Positions 6,917-9,675 of a stretch of 9,675 bases of DNA are shown in pieces. The stretch comes from Oscillospiraceae bacterium (GTDB lineage Bacteria > Bacillota_A > Clostridia > Oscillospirales > Ruminococcaceae). Under the pieces are notes generated by a model. That model was not told the origin of the DNA. It saw only the letters and a list, made by a program, of their open reading frames with translations, and searched no databases. Each line of letters opens with the position of its first letter. Within the stretch, counting starts at the first letter, position 1. The stretch covers positions 1-9,675 of the forward strand of contig JAFQAF010000186.1 of NCBI GenBank assembly GCA_017400025.1, read 5' to 3'. Position numbers and translations under genes: made by a program.

Positions 6917-8854
6917 TTGCTGAGCAGTGTTGCTGCATTGTTTACAATTATAATTTTTGCTTTCGGGCTGTATGCCCTCACAGGCATCAGCCGGCGGATT
7001 GCACCCCTGGTGGGGCTGGTGCTGCTGTGTGATGTTGCTATGGTGCGGGCTATGGGGGGCGGTCTTTACGCCGGCACGCTGGCGGTTTATATCATAGCCG
7101 CCGGGGTTTTTGCCCTTGCCCTTTACACACACAGAAAAGACCTGGGCAACAGGCTGAAAGGCTTTTTTGCGCCCGGTGTGGTGCTGTTTGTCATCAGCAG
7201 TGCGGTTATGCTGCTGGTACTGCGGCAGACACAGCCGGTTATGCACGGCTGGGACGAATTCTCCTTCTGGGGCACCAGCCAGAAACTGGTAAAACAGCAC
7301 AACGCCCTGTACACCTACTATTCCAGCAGTATGCTGGGCAAATCCATTCCTCCGTCCATGGCGGTGCTCACCTATTTCTTCGGTTTTGCATCCGGCAGCT
7401 TTGTGGAGTGGATATGCTACTTTGCCTATGATGTGCTGTTCTTTGCCTGCTTTGCCGCTTTCACAGCGGTTTTTGATGAAAAACAGCCACACAGCGCATT
7501 TATGCTGTACACCGCAGCATTTATGATTCCATTTATATTTGAAATCACAGAAATAAACTCCAAGCTCTACTCCACCTATATCAGCGCCTACGGGGATATC
7601 CCTCTGGCACTGGTCTTTGCCGGTGCAGTGGCGGTTTATTTCTGCACACACCATACAGACAGCCGCAGGGTATGGCCTGTGCTGCCGGTGCTGGTTTTCC
7701 TCACACTTATCAAGGATATGGGCCTTGCCCTCAGCTGTATAGCTGCCTTTGTGATTTTCTTTGATATGGTTGTGGGCATAAAGGACTTTTCCTTTGCAAA
7801 AATCCGCGGCTTTTTCGGCAAATGTGCCGCCGCGGCCTCTATGCTGGCAGTCACCGGCATTTCCTACATCGGCTGGAGCGTACATCTGGCAAAGGTCCTC
7901 ACCCTGGACCGTTCAGACTTCGGCGGCTCTTCCGGCATGGGTATGGGCCGGATGCTGATAGCCGGTGTAAAGGCACTGCTGGGCATTGAACGCGACAGAA
8001 AATTCAGAGAAATCTTCGCTTCAATGATTTCCGCCTTCTTCAATCTGAAAGTTTCCATGTTCGGCTCCGGCCTTATGGTGGTGGCGGTTATCACCGCTGT
8101 GTTTGCCGCCGCATTTATCCTGGGGGACAAAAAAGGCAGCATCCGCACTGCCACAGCCTATATCACCACCTGGATTGGCTTTATCGGCTACTATGTATTC
8201 CATATTTTCCTCTATGTTTACGTTTTCAGAAACGATGCATACACCCTGCCAAGCTATGACCGCTATATGTACACCTTCTACATCGGCTGGCTGTGCATAG
8301 GTCTTTTCTGCCTGGCACTGGCGGTGAAGGACGGCCACCGGCTGCTTTCCCGCACTGCACTTTTCGGCTTTGCCGCAGGCTGCCTGCTGATTGTCAGCTT
8401 CTATGCAGACCGGGGCAATACCTTTATAGGAGTAAACCGGAACTCTTTCCCAAAAAGGGAACTTATCCGCCGCAAGGCAGAGTTCCTGCAGGATGCAATA
8501 AGCAGTGACGATGTTATCTATATCGGCAGTGAGGACAACTCCGGCGAACACTGGTTTATCTACACCTATGAACTTGCAGACAATAAGATTGTTCAGGACT
8601 ACTTTGTGTGGGACGGCACCAAAACCGAAGACGAATGGGACGAGATGGCCCCTGCCGTAATGACACAGTATTTCAAAGACAAGGGCGTCACACACTTCCT
8701 TATAGACAATGTAAATGAAGAGTTTATCCAGCGCTACGGAGACCGCTTCGATGTGCCGGTGGACGAAATAGGCCTGAACTATGTGGCTTACTATAAAGTG
8801 AATTACAACGAAAACGGCTTTTATTTCACATTTGTAAAGGGAGGTGCCGCATAA
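6917..8854 (+). CDS. GT-C-like polytopic membrane protein, copy 2
   Basis: 645 residues, paralogous to the gene at 4324 and about half identical by eye across the whole length (not computed). WDEFSFWG again begins at W112, and the second acidic motif is GDIPLA with D227 at the identical position, which supports catalytic or binding roles for these residues. IRGFFGK, GYYVFHIFLYVY, VTHFLID and AYYKVNY are also kept. The copies differ most around residues 35-60, in the outward loop after the FVEW/FTEW segment, and at 555-580 of the soluble tail, where specificity might differ. The best start is TTG 6917: AAGGCGGTGGT, close to the full anti-Shine-Dalgarno complement, ends 4 nt upstream. A GTG at 6908 lies inside that ribosome binding site. 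A 41-nt gap with no promoter separates it from the preceding gene. The TAA stop overlaps the next ATG by one base. Confidence 0.82.
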   Translation: MLSSVAALFTIIIFAFGLYALTGISRRIAPLVGLVLLCDVAMVRAMGGGLYAGTLAVYIIAAGVFALALYTHRKDLGNRLKGFFAPGVVLFVISSAVMLLVLRQTQPVMHGWDEFSFWGTSQKLVKQHNALYTYYSSSMLGKSIPPSMAVLTYFFGFASGSFVEWICYFAYDVLFFACFAAFTAVFDEKQPHSAFMLYTAAFMIPFIFEITEINSKLYSTYISAYGDIPLALVFAGAVAVYFCTHHTDSRRVWPVLPVLVFLTLIKDMGLALSCIAAFVIFFDMVVGIKDFSFAKIRGFFGKCAAAASMLAVTGISYIGWSVHLAKVLTLDRSDFGGSSGMGMGRMLIAGVKALLGIERDRKFREIFASMISAFFNLKVSMFGSGLMVVAVITAVFAAAFILGDKKGSIRTATAYITTWIGFIGYYVFHIFLYVYVFRNDAYTLPSYDRYMYTFYIGWLCIGLFCLALAVKDGHRLLSRTALFGFAAGCLLIVSFYADRGNTFIGVNRNSFPKRELIRRKAEFLQDAISSDDVIYIGSEDNSGEHWFIYTYELADNKIVQDYFVWDGTKTEDEWDEMAPAVMTQYFKDKGVTHFLIDNVNEEFIQRYGDRFDVPVDEIGLNYVAYYKVNYNENGFYFTFVKGGAA

Positions 8855-9504
8855 TGAAAAAACTGCTTTCCCTTTCCTTTACAGCTGTTCTGGCCCTTTC
8901 TGCGGCCATAGTGCTGGGGGCAAATCTTGCCGCCGGCCGGATTGCAGATATGAGGGTGAACAGTGCATACAAGGACGGCAGCCTTGTGTCTGAACAGCTT
9001 TCCGCAGAGGACTTTGAAATGGAAGGTCTTGCGGAAAGAAAACGTGACGGCGTGGTAAAATACGTGGCCACAGACTCTGACCCCCAGATGTACTATACAG
9101 TGGACGGCCTTTTCACAAATATGACCTTCACTATGGAAAACACAATGCCGTATACAGAAATAGTGGTGTACTACACTACAGCAGCAGACCAGGGCTTTTC
9201 CGAAAAACAGCGCCTGTGGGCACAGCCGGTAAAAGGCAGTGACAACACATTTGCTTTCAGCCTGCCTATGCAGTATGTCCACACCCTGCGCATAGACCCT
9301 ACAGTCTCCGGCGGCAGTTTTCTCACCTTCGGCAGTTTTCAGCTGAACGGGGAAAAGACAAGCCGGGAAAGCGGCCCGGGTTATTCCCCGCTTGAATTTC
9401 CTGGCTTTACAGCCACAGACCTGCCCTTTTTTGTGCTGTACACCGGTCTGCTGGCCTCAATAATCCGATTTATTCAGGATTTATTTACAAAAAAGTCAGA
9501 TTAA
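8854..9504 (+). CDS. Small membrane protein with outward beta-rich domain, copy 2
   Basis: 216 residues, paralogous to the gene at 6261 but more diverged. The N-terminus (MKKLLSLSFTAVLALSAAIVLGANLA) could be a signal peptide or a membrane anchor; copy 1 lacks a cleavage-like site, so an anchor is more likely. The outward domain keeps DPQMYYTVDGLFTNMTFTM, EIVVYYT, FSEKQRLWAQPV (W122) and LRIDPT. It then has an extra loop of about a dozen residues rich in G, P and S (SRESGPGYSPLEFPGF) before the second helix near 190-206 and the tail FTKKSD. The ATG overlaps the upstream stop (TAATG), and GGGAGGTG lies in the codons for the upstream VKGG terminus, as in copy 1. The role is unknown; strict pairing with the larger protein suggests a complex. 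Confidence 0.78.
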   Translation: MKKLLSLSFTAVLALSAAIVLGANLAAGRIADMRVNSAYKDGSLVSEQLSAEDFEMEGLAERKRDGVVKYVATDSDPQMYYTVDGLFTNMTFTMENTMPYTEIVVYYTTAADQGFSEKQRLWAQPVKGSDNTFAFSLPMQYVHTLRIDPTVSGGSFLTFGSFQLNGEKTSRESGPGYSPLEFPGFTATDLPFFVLYTGLLASIIRFIQDLFTKKSD

Positions 9505-9505
9505 C

Positions 9506-9536
9506 TATACAAAAATTTACAAATACGTTGTATAAT
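9506..9536 (+). promoter_or_regulatory. Candidate promoter with inverted repeat before the legC-like gene
   Basis: A perfect TATAAT (9531-9536) has only weak -35 candidates upstream (TATACA at a 19-bp spacing, TACAAA at 17 bp). The inverted repeat TATACAA (9506-9512) and TTGTATA (9528-9534) spans the -35 region and overlaps the -10, so a regulator bound there could block or help the polymerase. Transcription would start near 9543, leaving a leader of about 100 nt. Confidence 0.45.
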
Positions 9537-9540
9537 ATAT

Positions 9541-9573
9541 AGATAAAGATATTTAATGTGTTTTTATCTTTTG
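9541..9573 (+). terminator. Weak AU-rich hairpin, possible terminator of the cassette
   Basis: AGATAAA (9541-9547) pairs with TTTATCT (9563-9569). With G-U pairs the stem extends to about 12 bp around a 5-nt loop, followed by TTT. It lies 36 nt after the last small-protein gene. It has few GC pairs, so readthrough into the next gene is likely. It could instead be a leader structure of a transcript starting at about 9543. Confidence 0.35.
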
Positions 9574-9583
9574 TCATAACGGG

Positions 9584-9604
9584 CCGGGACACACCGCCGC
9601 CCGG
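9584..9604 (+). promoter_or_regulatory. GC-rich hairpin in the leader of the legC-like gene
   Basis: CCGGG (9584-9588) and CCCGG (9600-9604) can pair across an 11-nt loop; an alternative register pairs CGGGC (9580-9584) with GCCCG (9599-9603). The block stands out as GC-rich inside an AT-rich gap. It is followed by an A-rich run rather than T, so it is not a rightward terminator. It may protect or control the mRNA leader. Confidence 0.35.
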
Positions 9605-9644
9605 AATAAAAAACGAAACATACTTTTTACAGGAGAAAAAGATT

Positions 9645-9675
9645 ATGGATAGAAAATTCATTCCACTGTCCGTGC
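9645..9675 (+). CDS. legC: Start of a LegC-type aminotransferase (partial at window edge)
   Basis: Ten codons are visible, MDRKFIPLSV, and the next codon begins with C, which fits proline. An IPLSVP start is characteristic of the PLP-dependent DegT/DnrJ/EryC1-type aminotransferases of the LegC group (LLPSF_NHT_00031), which aminate the 4-keto sugar made by LegB. The ribosome binding site AGGAG (9631-9635) lies 9 nt before the ATG. The assignment rests on ten residues plus the presence of legB in the same cluster, so it is a probable rather than proven call. The catalytic lysine is outside the window. Confidence 0.6.
   Translation, partial: MDRKFIPLSV

Larger units (their letters stand above)
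6901..9504 (+). repeat. Tandem two-gene module, second unit
   Basis: This unit opens with AAAGGCGGTGG, matching the opening of the first unit, and contains paralogues of both its genes with the same overlap between them. Only about 25 nt of spacer lies between the units. No insertion sequence or target-site repeat is seen at the junction. Confidence 0.85.

Noticed and set aside
6809..7885. Minus-strand open frame of 358 codons, with another at 8021-8695
   Set aside because: Both are antisense to the copy 2 gene and have the same composition as the other shadows. No conserved motif is seen, and they span the gene junction without regard to signals there.

Overview
The window looks like a chromosomal stretch from a Gram-positive, low-to-mid GC Clostridia-type bacterium. 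The pointers are very AT-rich intergenic regions with textbook sigma-A promoters, strong AGGAGG-type ribosome binding sites, two probable TTG starts, a clostridial-style IscR/Rrf2 regulator and coding regions rich in CTG and ACA codons. A gut Oscillospiraceae-like source is my guess from codon flavour only; no rRNA or marker gene is present to confirm it.

Layout. (1) At the left, an Rrf2/IscR-type iron-sulfur regulator is read leftward (531 to 112) and closed by a perfect 14-bp hairpin terminator. It is divergent from an EamA/DMT-family permease (686-1576), which has its own promoter and terminator. The space between them holds a perfect 12-bp palindrome. (2) A strong promoter at 1637-1665 drives a LegB-type NAD-dependent NDP-sugar 4,6-dehydratase (1722-2708), the first enzyme of legionaminic-acid-like nonulosonate synthesis. 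(3) Five membrane-protein genes follow, tightly packed and mostly overlapping: a DUF2142 protein, then a two-gene module that occurs twice in tandem. Each module encodes a ~645-residue polytopic protein with a GT-C-like WDE motif, then a ~200-residue protein with an outward-facing domain between two membrane helices. (4) After a 140-bp AT-rich gap with promoter-, operator- and terminator-like elements, a gene begins at 9645. Its ten visible residues (MDRKFIPLSV) match the usual start of the LegC aminotransferase, the enzyme that acts directly after LegB.

Reading as a system. LegB makes a 4-keto-6-deoxy NDP-sugar and the LegC-like enzyme would aminate it. The five genes between them look like membrane machinery for assembling or modifying a surface glycan, perhaps one carrying legionaminic acid or a relative. 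The most interesting part is the tandemly duplicated GT-C-like protein plus small ectodomain protein module. The paralogues keep the same length, the same positions for key acidic residues, the same TTG start and the same Shine-Dalgarno placement, yet have diverged to about half identity by eye. That suggests two related enzymes with different donors or acceptors, each with a dedicated partner. Function here is inferred from topology, motifs and neighbourhood, not demonstrated.
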